From: Glaciihabitans sp.
Lineage (GTDB): Bacteria > Actinomycetota > Actinomycetes > Actinomycetales > Microbacteriaceae
Direction of reading: 5' to 3'
DNA length: 53,886 nucleotides
Assembly (NCBI GenBank): GCA_025463785.1
Contig: JAODBD010000015.1
Span: 1 to 53,886 of the forward strand
Below, piece after piece: positions 17,744 through 27,217 of the stretch (position 1 is the stretch's first letter; each line of letters begins with the position of its first letter). Both the position numbers and the translations under genes were made by a program. The notes beneath the pieces are model-generated. The model ran no database searches. It was not told where the DNA came from and saw only the letters and a program-made list of their open reading frames with translations.

Positions 17744-18739
17744 CTAATTGAACCGGAGCGCGCGCGTCGACTTCCGGATGATGAGCTCCGGCAGGGTGCT
17801 CGCCGGGATCGTCAGCTCGGTGCCCTCGATCTCCGCAATAAGGGTGTCCATGATGCGCTGACCCAGTTCGTCGAAGTCCTGGCGGACGGTCGTGAGCGCG
17901 GGGATCAGGTGCGCCGCCTCGGGGATGTCATCGAAACCGACAATGCTGACGTCATCCGGCACTCGGATTCCCGCCTCTGAGAACGCGTGCAGAAGGCCGA
18001 TCACCATCTGGTCGTTCGCGCAGAACACCGCGGTGAAGTCCCTGGTCTGGGAGAGCACCAGACCGGCCTCGTATCCACTGGAAGGACGCCAGTCGCCGAT
18101 CAACGCGTCAGGCGCGGCGAGACCCTCCTCCGACATCGCGGTGCGCCATCCGCGTAATCGCTCGCTGGCATCCAGGGATCGTGCCGGTCCGGCAATGTGC
18201 CGGATGTCGCGGTGTCCTAGATCCAGCAGGTGACGCGTGGCGATGCGCGCGCCCTCGAACTGGTCGACGGAAACGTGATGGAGGCCCGGCACACTGCTGC
18301 CCTCGGAGATGACCAGCGGCACATCGACTTTGATCTCGTGCAAGGCATCTAACAGGTCGCGGTCCGCAGCAATGACCACGATACCTTCGACGTTTTGCGC
18401 GAGCAGAACGTCGAAGGCATCCAGCAGGCCCTGATAGTCGGCGTCGTCGATGCTGACGATGCTGACCTGGTAACCGGAAGCCCTGGCTGCTTCGTTGAAT
18501 GCGAGCATGCGCTTCGACAGGCTGCGAGCAGCGATGCCCGTGCTGATCAAACCAATGCTCTTGCTACGACGGGATGCGAGTGCACGCGCGATCGTGTTGG
18601 GGCGATATCCGAGCTGCTCGATCGCAGCCAGGACTGCGGCCCTGGTCTTGACGCTGACCTGATCCTTGTCGTTGATGACGCGGGAAACGGTCTGCATCGA
18701 GACGTTCGCGAGCTTGGCGACGTCAGACATGATCACCAT
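17744..18739 (-). CDS. LacI-family transcriptional regulator
   Basis: The protein has 331 residues. I chose ATG 18739 because GAGGTG stands six bases before it. The N-terminal helix-turn-helix and hinge read SDVAKLANVSMQTVSRVIN and LGYRPNTIARALASRR; the rest is the periplasmic-binding-like sugar-sensing domain of normal length. It is the last gene after the permease and dehydratase genes on the same strand, and two TAGCGCTA operators stand before the first gene of that set, so it most likely represses the locus until a sugar or sugar acid is present. Confidence 0.92.
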   Translation of the reverse strand: MVIMSDVAKLANVSMQTVSRVINDKDQVSVKTRAAVLAAIEQLGYRPNTIARALASRRSKSIGLISTGIAARSLSKRMLAFNEAARASGYQVSIVSIDDADYQGLLDAFDVLLAQNVEGIVVIAADRDLLDALHEIKVDVPLVISEGSSVPGLHHVSVDQFEGARIATRHLLDLGHRDIRHIAGPARSLDASERLRGWRTAMSEEGLAAPDALIGDWRPSSGYEAGLVLSQTRDFTAVFCANDQMVIGLLHAFSEAGIRVPDDVSIVGFDDIPEAAHLIPALTTVRQDFDELGQRIMDTLIAEIEGTELTIPASTLPELIIRKSTRALRFN

Positions 18740-18855
18740 GAGTTGCACCTCGCCCACGGCGTGAATGCGCCCGGCCCCCAGCCCTTCAACGGCAACTCCA
18801 GTCGGCTCACTATGACGTCTCCCGCAAACTGTCGTAGCACCGTCGCCATCCGAAG

Positions 18856-20016
18856 TTACTGGTCGACCACTGATCCGTCAACGTGCAGACGGGTGAGAAT
18901 TTCGCGTTTGGAATAAGGATAACGAGCCGCGGCATCCGGACGGAGCGCGACGCCGATCCCGGCTTCATCGCTGATGTTGATGAAGCCCTCGCCGTCGTGC
19001 GTAGCCGCACCGGAGACGAGCTTGTCCGGCTCCGGTCGCTTGCGATCGGTGTCGCCCCATTCCTCACTCGGAAACTCCTGCAGCAGGAAGTTGGGTGCTG
19101 TCGCAGCAATCTGGAGACACGCTGCGGTAGACACCGGGCTGAGCGGGTTGTGTGGAATGACCCCGACGTGTGAGGCCTCGGCGAGGGCGGCCACCTTGCG
19201 GGCTCCGGTGATTCCGCCGACCAGGCAGACATCCGGTCGCACCATCTGCGCGCCGCCGCGTGCGAGGAGCATCTGGAAGTCCCACAGTGAGGTGAATCTT
19301 TCGCCCGTTGCGATCGGGATGTTGATCTTCCCGGCAACGTACGCCATCTCGTCGATGTTGTCGGGCAGCACAGGGTCTTCGAGGAACAACGGCGTGAACT
19401 GTTCAATCCCGAGTCCCAATTGCACCGCTTCGTACGGAGCGAGCCTGCGGTGAATTTCGATGCAGAGGTCGACATCCGAGCCGGCGGCCTCACGGTATCG
19501 CCCGACGGCCGCAATCGCGTTCTCGATTTTCTTGACGTGCGTCTCGAAGTACGGCTCCTCCCGAGGGGAGTCCAGGAACGGCGTGAGATGGCCGACCGCA
19601 GTAAAGCCCTGGCGCCGCGCATCGGCGACTCCCTCACACAGTTCGTCGGTGGTCTCACCGAATACGTGCGAGTACACCCGAGCCCGCTCGCGCACTTTCC
19701 CGCCGATCAGCGCGTGGACCGGGGCGTCGAAGTGCTTGCCCGCAATGTCCCAGAGAGCGATATCGATCGCACTGATTGCACCCATCACGACCGAGCCACG
19801 AAAGTGGGTCCAGCGATACATGTACTGCCAGTGGTGCTCGATCCGGAGCGGATCCTGACCGATGAGGTACTCCGCGAACCGGCTGATGGCTGCCGCCGTC
19901 GCCTCCTGGAATCCCCAGGCTCCCGACTCGCCCAGACCCTTGAGCCCGGTGTCGGTCGTCACCTCGACGAACAGATAACGGTCAATAAAGATCGGGGTAA
20001 CAGTTTCGATACGCAC
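18856..20016 (-). CDS. Enolase-superfamily sugar-acid dehydratase (mandelate racemase/galactonate dehydratase type)
   Basis: The protein has 386 residues. I prefer GTG 20016 (product MRIETVTPIF) because AAAGG stands just before it; ATG 20031 is the alternative. The N-terminal capping domain ends near residue 115, then the barrel carries metal-ligand candidates in CIEIHRR, FLEDPVLP and ATGERF, with a late VIPHNPLSP. The His of EIHRR and that of PHNP are where DgoD-like dehydratases hold catalytic histidines. The first ligand is Glu rather than the common Asp. It probably dehydrates an aldonate to a 2-keto-3-deoxy acid. The next genes import its substrate. Confidence 0.85.
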   Translation of the reverse strand: MRIETVTPIFIDRYLFVEVTTDTGLKGLGESGAWGFQEATAAAISRFAEYLIGQDPLRIEHHWQYMYRWTHFRGSVVMGAISAIDIALWDIAGKHFDAPVHALIGGKVRERARVYSHVFGETTDELCEGVADARRQGFTAVGHLTPFLDSPREEPYFETHVKKIENAIAAVGRYREAAGSDVDLCIEIHRRLAPYEAVQLGLGIEQFTPLFLEDPVLPDNIDEMAYVAGKINIPIATGERFTSLWDFQMLLARGGAQMVRPDVCLVGGITGARKVAALAEASHVGVIPHNPLSPVSTAACLQIAATAPNFLLQEFPSEEWGDTDRKRPEPDKLVSGAATHDGEGFINISDEAGIGVALRPDAAARYPYSKREILTRLHVDGSVVDQ

Positions 20017-20099
20017 TAAATGGCCTTTCATACAGTGTTGATTGGTGAAGCAGTCTTATGTGGCAGTCGCCGGATGTGGACGGGGCCGTAGTCGCGGAG

Positions 20100-21035
20100 T
20101 CAGCCCTTCTCGGCTCCCGCCGTCAGGCCCTCGGTCAGCAGTCGCTCGCTGACGAAGAACAGAACGATGATCGGGATGGTCGTGATCACAGCCGCGGCCA
20201 TCAGAACGGTCGTCGGAATCTCGATGCTGTTGCCGGTGAGCTCGTCGAGCCCAAGCGAGACAGTCCACCTGCTGCGGTCGTCGATGAGGAACAGGAGGGC
20301 GAAGAGAAACTCGTTCCACGCGAACATGAAGACGAAGAGCGCGTTCGCAAGAACGGATGGCATTGCCAACGGCAGACTGACTCGGAAGAGCGTGCCCAGT
20401 CGACTGCAGCCATCCAGCGCCGCCGCCTCCTCGAGGCTGATCGGGATCGTGTCGAAGTAGTTGCGCAGCATGTAGATCGAGACAGCCACGGTCTGGGACA
20501 CGTACACGATCAGCACCGCGACGAGTGAGCCGTTCAGCCCGATCCTCGTGAAGAACACGAAGAGCGGGACGGCCAGAAGGATGCTCGGGAACAGGTAGAC
20601 CGCGAGGAACAGGGCGCTGATCTGCCTGCGCCCAAAGAACCTCAGCCTCGACACCGCGTATGCGCCCGGGATGGTGATTAGCAGCGTGAGCACGACGGTT
20701 CCGACGGCCAAGACGGCGCTGTTGGCCATGAACCCAAGGAAGCCTTCGCCCTTCGCCTCGACCGGCTGGAGCACCGTGAGATATGCACCAAGGTTCAGGC
20801 GCGAAAAGGGCAACCAGAGCGCGCCCGGGCTCTTCAGAACGTCGCCGATTCCCTGCACGGACAGAAATCCCATGTAGTAGAACGGAAAAGCGGTGGCGAT
20901 CACGAGCACCGCGATGACCAACCATCGGAGAATGCCGAAGACAGCGTTCTCCGTCGAGTCCCTGCCGAATCGTCGTCGACGCCGTCCGGGGCGGGCTGGC
21001 GCAGCCGCTCGAGTTGTTTGCGTTGCGGTCGTCAT
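20100..21035 (-). CDS. Sugar ABC transporter permease, MalG type
   Basis: The protein has 311 residues. Its ATG overlaps the preceding permease stop by one base (TGATG), so translation is coupled. After a basic tail (residues 1-30) there are six hydrophobic segments. The EAA loop reads EEAAALDGCSRLGTLFRVSLPLAMP, the signature for ATPase contact. It pairs with the MalF-type permease upstream. No ATPase gene is in the operon, so a shared ATPase such as an MsiK-like protein must energise it. Confidence 0.92.
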   Translation of the reverse strand: MTTATQTTRAAAPARPGRRRRRFGRDSTENAVFGILRWLVIAVLVIATAFPFYYMGFLSVQGIGDVLKSPGALWLPFSRLNLGAYLTVLQPVEAKGEGFLGFMANSAVLAVGTVVLTLLITIPGAYAVSRLRFFGRRQISALFLAVYLFPSILLAVPLFVFFTRIGLNGSLVAVLIVYVSQTVAVSIYMLRNYFDTIPISLEEAAALDGCSRLGTLFRVSLPLAMPSVLANALFVFMFAWNEFLFALLFLIDDRSRWTVSLGLDELTGNSIEIPTTVLMAAAVITTIPIIVLFFVSERLLTEGLTAGAEKG

Positions 21036-22060
21036 CAGGAGACCCCTTCTTCTTTCGGGCCGAATCGCCAAAGGTAAATGCCGACCAGGAGGGCGAGGAC
21101 GACGGCGAGGATCACCGCCTGTGCCGACGCGAGGCCGATGTCGCCGTTGCCAATCAGGAAGTTGTAGACACGCACGCTGATGACTTCGGTACCCGCTCCA
21201 CCACCGGTCAGAAGGTAGATGTCGTCGAATTTGGTGAAGGTCCAGATGAACCGAAGGACCGCGAGCACCGCGATCGTCGGCAACAGCTGCGGCCAGATGA
21301 TGTACCGGAACCTCTGGGAGATGGTGGCGCCATCCACTCGGGCCGCCTCCTCCAGCGAATCCGGGATTGCCTGGATGCGCGCAGTGAGGAACAGAAACGC
21401 GAACGGAAACTGACGCCACGTTTCGAACGCAATGACACTCAATAGAGCGATCGGAACGGCGACATTTACACCGAAAATCGACACATGGGCCGTCTGCTGG
21501 CTGAGGAATGCGATCGGCTTGGTCCAGCCGAAGAGCTTCTGGCCCCAGTAGTCAACGAATCCGAAATCGGGGCTCAGCATGATCTGCCAGACGAAAGTGA
21601 CGGCGACGACGGGCGCGACGTACGGCAGGAGCATCAACGCTCTTACGAAACCCCTACCCCGGAACCGCTTGCGCAGTGCAAGGGATGCCACGAGTCCGAC
21701 ACCGATGGAAAACCCGGTGCCAAGTACTGAGTAGGTGAGGGTCGCCAGCAGTGTGGTGACAAATCCCGGAGCGGTGAAGACGTTGACGAAGTTCTGGAGC
21801 GTGTAATCCCCGAAGATGCCCACGGTTCGCAGGTTGAGAAGGCGCACCTTCTGAAACGCCATCGAGATGCTCCACACGATGGGCAGCACGACCACGACGA
21901 CCACCACTACGACCGTCGGTGCGATGAGTGCCATGCCCGCGCGAGCTTCGCTCCGGCGCAGTGAGCCACGACCGGGCCGACGCGAACGGCCGCCTGAGGA
22001 ACCGGTACCCGGCGGCACCAACACGTGGTTGGTGCCGCCGGTGAGGGTGTTCTTTGTCAC
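21035..22060 (-). CDS. Sugar ABC transporter permease, MalF type
   Basis: The protein has 341 residues. GTG 22060 overlaps the binding-protein stop as GTGA; no ribosome site is visible, so coupling is likely. The first 46 residues are basic and Gly/Pro-rich, then six membrane segments follow from LIAPTVVVVVVVVVLPIVW. The EAA loop reads EEAARVDGATISQRFRYIIWPQLLP. A perfect hairpin lies within its first codons and may lower its expression relative to the binding protein. Confidence 0.92.
   Translation of the reverse strand: MTKNTLTGGTNHVLVPPGTGSSGGRSRRPGRGSLRRSEARAGMALIAPTVVVVVVVVVLPIVWSISMAFQKVRLLNLRTVGIFGDYTLQNFVNVFTAPGFVTTLLATLTYSVLGTGFSIGVGLVASLALRKRFRGRGFVRALMLLPYVAPVVAVTFVWQIMLSPDFGFVDYWGQKLFGWTKPIAFLSQQTAHVSIFGVNVAVPIALLSVIAFETWRQFPFAFLFLTARIQAIPDSLEEAARVDGATISQRFRYIIWPQLLPTIAVLAVLRFIWTFTKFDDIYLLTGGGAGTEVISVRVYNFLIGNGDIGLASAQAVILAVVLALLVGIYLWRFGPKEEGVS
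22009..22041. promoter_or_regulatory. 14-bp perfect hairpin at the binding-protein/permease junction
   Basis: Positions 22009-22022 and 22028-22041 are exact reverse complements around a 5-nt loop. In the mRNA it starts 16 bases after the last base of the binding-protein stop and encodes part of the permease N-terminus. A hairpin here is known in sugar-ABC operons to protect the upstream message and reduce downstream expression. Confidence 0.6.
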
Positions 22061-23460
22061 TTCAGTGAGTTCTGGATTCCCACGACGGCGCTCTGTGCTT
22101 GCGAAGCGGCGCCGGTTCCATTGACATCGCCATTGGTCAGTGCAGCGATCGCCTTCGGGATGGGCAACTGCGTCAGGATAGCGCCGAGTAGGTTGCCCTG
22201 CCCCTGGGTGAAGCCCCATCGGCTGAAGGTGTTGACCGACGTCTGCCACGCGGTCAGGTCGGCGGCAGAGTAGATCTGCGAGAGCTTCTCGTGCGTGTCG
22301 ACGCCGTCTTCGAGGTTCTGCCAACCCTTTGCGAACTTCTGCGGATCACTTGCCGTGCCGTTGCGGGCAGGGAACATGCCATCGGGTGCCTGATTGAGCC
22401 ACGACAGGTAGCCGTCGTTCATCATGTACTCGACGTACTTCTCGGATGCTGACGTCTGAGCGGTGGACGAGACGACCCAGGTCGTGACGTCGCCTCCCGC
22501 AGCGGGCGTCGACGAGTCGGGCCCCTGCAGCGTCGTCACGAAGCCGCTGTTCTTTGCAATGAACTGGGGATCCTTGGTGCACTGCGGGCAGGTTGGCATG
22601 ATCTGCTTATCCAGTCCGGCCATTTCGGGCAGGATGAATGACGCCCACAGTGTCATCGCCGACTTGCCACCCATGTATGCGGTCTTGGCTGCCGTTGAGT
22701 CGATCGCACCGGGGATCGAGTAGTTCTTGGTCAGGTCGCCGTAGAAGGAGAATGCGTCCTGGCACTGCTTGCTGTCGATCGTGACCTTGGCGGACTGGTC
22801 GACGAGCTGACATCCGTTGGCCAGTGCCACCCATTCGAATACCTGCTGGGTGTACGCCGTTGCGGCGCTGTCGCCCGCCACGAATCCCGCCATGCTCGGG
22901 CTGTTCAGAGCCTTGGCATCCGCCAGTACATCGGCGTAGGTTTTCGGCGCCGTCAGACCGGCTTTTACGAATAGGTCCTTGCGGTAAATCAGGCTGATCG
23001 GGAAGCCGTCGCTCGGGATGGCCAATTGCTTCGATCCCTGGCGCGTATAGGCCAGGGCCGACTGCGAGAACGTGTTCGCCCCAAGATCCTTGATGATCTG
23101 AGCCGAGGCATCCGTGTTGACGAGCGCGTTCCCCGACATGGTTCGCACGTCGCCGATGGGCAACTCTCCGACGAGGTCTGGCAACTTGCCCGCCGCTGCG
23201 GCCGTAGTGAGCAGTTGCGGGAACTGATCCTCGTTTACTCCGACGACCTTGACGTTGATTCCAGTCTGCTTCGTGAACGCCGCCGACGACGCCTTCGCTT
23301 TTGCGAGTCGATCGGGCTGCTGATTCAGGCTCCAAACGGTGATCGTGCGACCTTTATCGCTTCCGGAGCTCGTGGTGCCACTACTGCTACATCCGGCAAG
23401 CGCCACGACGACGACTGCCGTGGCCGCGAGGCCGGCCAAATACTTGCTCTTTCTCCGCAT
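22057..23460 (-). CDS. Extracellular sugar-binding lipoprotein of the ABC importer
   Basis: The protein has 467 residues. AAGGAGC stands before ATG 23460. The signal ends in the lipobox LAGC, so the mature protein is a lipid-anchored surface receptor. ITVWSLNQQPDRLAKAKA and later GVNEDQFPQLLTTAAAAGKLPDLV match family 1 solute-binding proteins (MalE/UgpB type). The ligand is not readable; the neighbouring dehydratase suggests a sugar acid or an oligosaccharide that yields one. It is the first gene of the operon and has two operators in its promoter. Confidence 0.93.
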   Translation of the reverse strand: MRRKSKYLAGLAATAVVVVALAGCSSSGTTSSGSDKGRTITVWSLNQQPDRLAKAKASSAAFTKQTGINVKVVGVNEDQFPQLLTTAAAAGKLPDLVGELPIGDVRTMSGNALVNTDASAQIIKDLGANTFSQSALAYTRQGSKQLAIPSDGFPISLIYRKDLFVKAGLTAPKTYADVLADAKALNSPSMAGFVAGDSAATAYTQQVFEWVALANGCQLVDQSAKVTIDSKQCQDAFSFYGDLTKNYSIPGAIDSTAAKTAYMGGKSAMTLWASFILPEMAGLDKQIMPTCPQCTKDPQFIAKNSGFVTTLQGPDSSTPAAGGDVTTWVVSSTAQTSASEKYVEYMMNDGYLSWLNQAPDGMFPARNGTASDPQKFAKGWQNLEDGVDTHEKLSQIYSAADLTAWQTSVNTFSRWGFTQGQGNLLGAILTQLPIPKAIAALTNGDVNGTGAASQAQSAVVGIQNSLK

Positions 23461-23512
23461 TGAGAATGCTCCTTGGTTCTATGGGACTTGGGCTGCGTGC
23501 GTAGCGCACTGG

Positions 23513-23542
23513 TAGCGCTAACAGTTTGTACTGATAGCGCTA
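23513..23542 (-). promoter_or_regulatory. Two LacI-type operators before the sugar ABC operon
   Basis: TAGCGCTAACA occurs at 23513-23523 and 23535-23545; each holds the symmetric core TAGCGCTA (23513-23520 and 23535-23542). The cores are 22 bp apart, two helical turns, about 50-80 bp before the binding-protein ATG. GCGC-centred palindromes are typical for LacI-family regulators, and one is encoded at the end of the same gene set. Confidence 0.75.
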
Positions 23543-23705
23543 ACATACAAGGGGCCCGCGGGGAGCACAACCACGAATTTCAGGCATTGGCGTGGCCAAT
23601 AGATGAGGTCGTCTCCATCAACGTCCGGCAACGGCGCGCGCGGATGCCGAGCGAGCCCGGCGGCGAGACGCCCGCCAACGTGACGGTACTGGCAGGCCGC
23701 GGCAG

Positions 23706-24548
23706 CTACGCGTCGCGGCGCTTCAACAGGATCGCCGCGATGACGAAGGCCACTATCACCCAGGCACCAAGGATCAACCCGCCCTGCAAAGTCGTGAGGA
23801 CGATATATCCACTCTGCGCCGGTGCGGTTGGCCCCGAGGTGTAGGCCCACAGCAGCCCGCCCGCCGAGTTCGGCAGGAACGCACTGACGTTGACGGGCCA
23901 AACTGCACGAGTCACGCTCGCAAGAATTCGAAGGATGAGCGGTGCGACGAGGATCAGCCCCAGCGCGACGGCGATACCGCCTGCGCTGCTCCGGATGATG
24001 GCCCCGAGAGCAAGCGACAGCACCCCGATAAGGGCGAGATAGCCCGCGGCTCCGAGGAGTGGCAGGAGCACACGGCCGTCGAAGAAGTCGGCATGAATTC
24101 CGTTGTTGGAGAGCACCAACCAGCTGGCGACCGCAGTACCCGCCAGCGCGATCGCCGACACCACGAAGGTCGCCACGCCAAACACGAGACACTTCGCAAT
24201 CAATGCCGGCACGCGCTTCGGCACGGCGGCCAGCGTCGAACGGATCATGCCGGTGCCATACTCGCCCGTAATCATGAGCGCGCCGAGGACGGCGATGACA
24301 AGTTGGGCGAAGTTGACCCCGAGCGTCGAGGACCCCACCGCCAGCCCGCGAATGTCATCGGCCGTGAGCCCCTGGCCCTGCGTATTCAAGGAGTACAGGG
24401 CGCCGAGGCCGATAGTGACGGCGATGACGATTGCGTAGCACCATGCGGTCGAGCGCAGGCTACGCAGCTTGATCCACTCCGAGCGAAGGATGCCGCCGAA
24501 GCTAAGCCTGCTGAGGTGGCCGGGGGATGAAGCGACTATCGCGCTCAC
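23706..24548 (-). CDS. ABC-2 type transporter permease
   Basis: The protein has 280 residues. GTG 24548 overlaps the ATPase stop as GTGA. After the cytosolic start (GGILRSEWIKLRSLRSTAW) there are six hydrophobic segments, and the motif MITGEYGTGMIRSTLAAVP is typical of actinobacterial ABC-2 permeases of the BcrB/NatB kind. With the ATPase it forms an exporter, perhaps for a lipid, antibiotic or peptide. The substrate is unknown. Confidence 0.9.
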   Translation of the reverse strand: MSAIVASSPGHLSRLSFGGILRSEWIKLRSLRSTAWCYAIVIAVTIGLGALYSLNTQGQGLTADDIRGLAVGSSTLGVNFAQLVIAVLGALMITGEYGTGMIRSTLAAVPKRVPALIAKCLVFGVATFVVSAIALAGTAVASWLVLSNNGIHADFFDGRVLLPLLGAAGYLALIGVLSLALGAIIRSSAGGIAVALGLILVAPLILRILASVTRAVWPVNVSAFLPNSAGGLLWAYTSGPTAPAQSGYIVLTTLQGGLILGAWVIVAFVIAAILLKRRDA

Positions 24549-25465
24549 GCCGCACTCCCTTCGTCGGTCGACCGATATTCGACGTCATCCTGCGTGAGGG
24601 CGAGATAGGCGTCTTCAAGGGAACTCGCGATCGGCGTGAGTTCGTGCAGGACTATGCCTGCGTGCGCGGCGAGCTCGCCGATGTGGGCTGCGGTGATGCC
24701 GCTCACCTCGAGCACGTTTTCCTCGTTCGTGACGACGACGCCGGGTTCGCCCAGCAGGCCGGTGAGGCGAGCGATGTCTGGTGTGCGTACGCGAACGGCC
24801 CCGGCGCCCTTCGCCTGGGCGAGGATGTCGGAGACCGGGGCATCCGCGATGATGCGACCGCGACCGAGCACGATGATGTGGTCCGCCGTCAAGGCCATCT
24901 CGCTCATCAGGTGCGACGACAGGAAGACCGTTTTGCCCTGCGAGGCAATGTGTCGAACCAGGTTGCGCACCCAGATCACGCCTTCGGGGTCGAGGCCATT
25001 GACGGGCTCATCCAGGATGAGCGTGGCCGGGTCGCCCAGAAGCGCCGCGGCGATACCGAGCCGCTGCCCCATCCCGAGAGAAAAGTTGCCGACACGCTGG
25101 CGGGCGACGGACTCGAGTCCGGCCATCCCGATCACCGCATCGACACGCTTGCGGCCAATGCCGTGCGTTGCCGCGAGCGCCAGCAGATGGTTTCTCGCGC
25201 TGCGACCAGTGTGAACAGCTTTTGCGTCGAGCAGTACCCCGACTTCACGGAGCGGAGCGCGGTGCTCCGCGTAGGGCTTGCCGTTGACCGTGACTGTGCC
25301 GGCCGACGCGCGGTCGAGGCCCGTGATGAGCCTCATGGTCGTCGACTTGCCCGCACCATTCGGCCCGAGGAACCCGGTGACGAGTCCTGGCCGAACCGTG
25401 AAACTCACGTCATCGACCGCCGTTCGCTGCCCAAAGCGCTTCGTTAGTCCAACGGCTTCAATCAC
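24545..25465 (-). CDS. ABC transporter ATP-binding protein (BcrA/CcmA type)
   Basis: The protein has 306 residues and a GTG start. The Walker A reads GPNGAGKST, the signature is FSLGMGQR, and Walker B is LILDEPVNGLDP. The C-terminal 90 residues beyond the nucleotide domain are usual in bacitracin/lantibiotic-type exporters. It powers the ABC-2 permease encoded directly downstream. No regulator or two-component system is adjacent. Confidence 0.93.
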   Translation of the reverse strand: MIEAVGLTKRFGQRTAVDDVSFTVRPGLVTGFLGPNGAGKSTTMRLITGLDRASAGTVTVNGKPYAEHRAPLREVGVLLDAKAVHTGRSARNHLLALAATHGIGRKRVDAVIGMAGLESVARQRVGNFSLGMGQRLGIAAALLGDPATLILDEPVNGLDPEGVIWVRNLVRHIASQGKTVFLSSHLMSEMALTADHIIVLGRGRIIADAPVSDILAQAKGAGAVRVRTPDIARLTGLLGEPGVVVTNEENVLEVSGITAAHIGELAAHAGIVLHELTPIASSLEDAYLALTQDDVEYRSTDEGSAA

Positions 25466-25535
25466 GTGTGCCCCCTGCTTCCGCGAGCCAGCATACGGGA
25501 GCGTGCTGACAGGGGGACACCCTATGAGTTACGAG

Positions 25536-27092
25536 CTACCAGTTCAGCGTGACGGTCGGTGAGAATGCCGCGGTGGAGTCGTAACCAGCCCGATACACCT
25601 GAACCATGACACTGAAGTTGGCCGTGTTGTCCGAGTCCTTCAGCTTGAAGATTTTGCTGATTGCACCGGGAATCAGGGTCCCGTTGCGATACCAGAAGTA
25701 CTTGAAGTATGTGGGCGTCGGCGTCCAGACGCCAGCGTGCGCCGTCAGCAGCGCGCCGGCCGTCAACGTCGCCGGGACGCTGATTGTTACGTTTGTGCCG
25801 CCAGTGAAGGGCAGGGATTGGACCAGGGCCGAGGCCGAAGTGACCGATACTGATCCCCAGCCGGTCTCGTGCCCGGTCACGGTGACCGTCACGTTCTTGT
25901 CGGCGGCGCCCGCAGGGAGCTTGTAGGTGGCGTGAGTCGCGCCGCTGACCTTCTTGCCGTTGAGTCTCCACTGGTACGTGAAGTGGACGATTCCGGGTCC
26001 CCAGATGCCGGGCTGCGCGGTCAGCGTATGGGTATAGGTCGCGACTCCGACGAAGTCGACGGTCGCTGGCGCGGTCAGAAGCGTTGGTCCAATCTTGTGG
26101 GCGGTGTGCGACCTCAGGGTCACCGTCTTGTAACCAGCCACGACGCCGGTGATACGCACGTCGATCTTCTTACCCTTGTCGACTGGAAGCACGTGATAGG
26201 TGCTGAAGAACTGCCCGGGAATTGCCTTGCCATTCCTGTACCACTGCGCCGACAGCGACGTGCCGGACTGCCATCCGGTCGTCACCGCCACCAGATCGCT
26301 GCCGACGTTCGGGTGGCCGGTGATGATCTGCCTGGTGGGATGCTGCAGGTGACCGATCTGCACCGGCGCGCTGTTTGAGGAGCCGTGTGATGCATCCTGA
26401 TATCCGGCCTTGATACCCGTGACGACCAGGTGGATGCTGTGGCCAAGGTCCCCAGCAACCAGCGTGTAGGTGGGCGAATTCAGGGATCCAACGGTTACGC
26501 CGTTGGAAGTCCAGTGATACGTAAACTGAGTCGGCGTCGGCGAAAACGTGCCCGGATGACCGGTCAGCGTCATACCGACCCGGTTAGTACCCGTGACCGT
26601 CACATGGCCCGCGCGCATCAGGTCGAGCGGCGCCGTGGCATAGGTCGCCACGACGAGGATTGTGTAGTCGGTCGTCGCCGTGGTCACATAACCGACTGAA
26701 CCATAGTTCGGAGCCAGCAGGTTTGCGCCCCACTGCTGGGCGTACGCAAGCGAGAGCTTCGCAATGCGTCCCGTGCCGGAGGCCTTCTCTGCGAAGGTGT
26801 TGAATGAGCCGCCAGCCGGGGGTACCTCGGAAGTCTTCGCACCGGGGATGCAGGCTAAGCCGCACTTCGAGTACTGAACGGCGAGGTCCTGGGCGTAGGC
26901 GCCGATAAATCCGTTGGCTGCCAGCGGAGTAAGTGACGCGTTCGAGGCGCGGAAGTTGTCGATCGACGCAAGCAGCGCTGCGGCGTTGCTCGCGTTGCTG
27001 GCGTTCGCGGCCGTTGCGCCAGGAATCAGGGTGAACGCGAGGACCGCGGTGGCGGCGGCAAGGGTAATCAGGCGCGTGCGTAGCTTGGTCAT
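25536..27092 (-). CDS. Secreted CAP-like protein with four Ig-like modules
   Basis: The protein has 518 residues. AGGATGG precedes ATG 27092. The signal peptide ends near residue 28 (IPGATAANA). Residues about 38-155 look like a CAP/SCP domain (IDNFRASN, LAANGFIGAYAQDLAVQY, and the closing GSVGYVTTATTDYTILVVATYA), though the central AENL-type motif is weak. Then four modules of about 85-90 residues follow with W-x-P, [YF]xWYRNG, a TYxL strand and DxGxxIxVxVTGxxxGY. The same module ends the protein at 6537-8468. A cell-surface or secreted binding role is inferred. Confidence 0.8.
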   Translation of the reverse strand: MTKLRTRLITLAAATAVLAFTLIPGATAANASNASNAAALLASIDNFRASNASLTPLAANGFIGAYAQDLAVQYSKCGLACIPGAKTSEVPPAGGSFNTFAEKASGTGRIAKLSLAYAQQWGANLLAPNYGSVGYVTTATTDYTILVVATYATAPLDLMRAGHVTVTGTNRVGMTLTGHPGTFSPTPTQFTYHWTSNGVTVGSLNSPTYTLVAGDLGHSIHLVVTGIKAGYQDASHGSSNSAPVQIGHLQHPTRQIITGHPNVGSDLVAVTTGWQSGTSLSAQWYRNGKAIPGQFFSTYHVLPVDKGKKIDVRITGVVAGYKTVTLRSHTAHKIGPTLLTAPATVDFVGVATYTHTLTAQPGIWGPGIVHFTYQWRLNGKKVSGATHATYKLPAGAADKNVTVTVTGHETGWGSVSVTSASALVQSLPFTGGTNVTISVPATLTAGALLTAHAGVWTPTPTYFKYFWYRNGTLIPGAISKIFKLKDSDNTANFSVMVQVYRAGYDSTAAFSPTVTLNW

Positions 27093-27217
27093 TGGGCCAT
27101 CCTGTTACTCGTTCCTGCCCCCGACCATGAGCAACTACTACTCAGGCGTTCCCGGGAGTTGCGCCAACCAGTGACTACCCTTGGATTCGGACCTACCCAC
27201 CGTCGGACGGATGCATC

